Origin: Chloroflexota bacterium
GTDB lineage: Bacteria > Chloroflexota > Anaerolineae > JAAYEA01
NCBI GenBank assembly: GCA_019873665.1
Contig: JAIOAV010000020.1
Span: 1 to 55,024, forward strand
Reading direction: 5' to 3'
Length of the DNA: 55,024 nt
Part shown: positions 54,819 to 55,024 of the stretch, piece by piece
How positions within the stretch are numbered: the first letter of the stretch is position 1
Layout of the letters: each line of letters begins with the position of its first letter
Position numbers and translations under genes: made by a program
Notes under the pieces: model-generated
Seen by the model: only the letters and a program-made list of their open reading frames with translations
Databases searched by the model: none
Told to the model about the DNA's origin: nothing

Positions 54819-55024
54819 TTATTCGACCCTGAGCTCCGATGTGCAGAACGGGCAGCGAGTGGCCTTGAGCGGGACTTTGGACAGGCAATACGGGCAATCT
54901 TTGGTCTGGGGCGGTGCTTCCGGTGCCTTGGGCATCATCTTGTTCACGGCGCGGATCAGCAAAAAGATGACCAGGGCGATGACGAGAAAGTCTATGACAT
55001 TGTTCAGGAACACGCCGTAGTTGA
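54819..55024 (-). CDS. mscL: Large-conductance mechanosensitive channel, C-terminal part, with zinc-ribbon tail
   Basis: The frame is open to the window end; only the last 68 codons are present. N-Y-G-V-F-L-N-N-V-I-D-F-L-V-I-A is the second membrane helix of MscL, followed by the cytoplasmic helix start. The tail has two C-x-x-C pairs (C-P-Y-C and C-P-F-C) forming a zinc ribbon, a variation seen in several bacterial phyla. The channel opens under membrane tension to release solutes. The start codon is outside the window. Confidence 0.92.
   Translation of the reverse strand, partial: NYGVFLNNVIDFLVIALVIFLLIRAVNKMMPKAPEAPPQTKDCPYCLSKVPLKATRCPFCTSELRVE

Overview
The window looks like a chromosomal piece of a Gram-positive-type, GC-rich Chloroflexota bacterium (Anaerolineae/Caldilineae-like). 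This is inferred from several traits: a large set of secreted proteins with Thr/Pro linkers, C-terminal dockerin-like EF-hand pairs and short C-terminal tails of the L-P-x-x-L-K type; a heliorhodopsin; rubrerythrin and corrinoid enzymes that suggest an oxygen-limited life; frequent GTG/TTG starts; and sigma-70-like promoters with 16-18 bp spacers. No rRNA, tRNA, CRISPR array, insertion sequence or phage gene was seen.

Layout. 1-5.1 kb: a cut-off Thr/Pro-rich secreted protein, a membrane-anchored HAD-like protein that lacks its catalytic aspartates, and a VIT/VWA surface protein. 5.2-10.3 kb: a sugar-type oxidoreductase, a glycerophosphodiesterase, an MFS exporter and a zinc alcohol dehydrogenase. 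10.3-13.9 kb: an SBBP beta-propeller exoprotein and a lipoprotein hydrolase broken by one in-frame stop codon. 13.9-17.7 kb: a four-gene minus-strand operon (UroD-type protein, HD protein, corrinoid protein, MtmB-like methyltransferase) behind a strong promoter. The MtmB-like protein has isoleucine where the archaeal enzyme has pyrrolysine, so it is a candidate pyrrolysine-free methylamine-type demethylation system for an unknown substrate.

17.8-23.8 kb: a PIG-L deacetylase, two exoproteins (dockerin-like; FG-GAP propeller), a second UroD-family protein and a GNAT protein. 24.0-28.4 kb: an unusually AT-rich intergenic island and a strong promoter lead into an HTH/SAM methyltransferase, a heliorhodopsin, a previously unlisted 50-residue Cys-tailed small ORF, a GH43/130-like propeller and rubrerythrin. 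A consensus promoter followed by two stable hairpins between convergent genes marks a candidate non-coding RNA.

28.4-39.9 kb: an M16 peptidase pair with split active-site residues, a TIM-barrel isomerase, gmhA-wecB (sugar precursors for cell-surface glycans), a DUF4380-type protein, a spermidine-synthase-like membrane fusion, a PIG-L protein, and a large dockerin-bearing exoprotein. 40.0-46.4 kb: uvrB, then a minus-strand group with an Fe-S/helix-turn-helix protein, two orphan proteins and a low-GC DNA methyltransferase. 46.4-55.0 kb: a GNAT and Gfo/Idh pair, a propeller-like exoprotein, an MgtA-like P-type ATPase, a VOC protein, dhaK-dhaL, and the 3' part of mscL with a zinc-ribbon tail.

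All identifications come from reading motifs and recalled family sequences; no database search was run.
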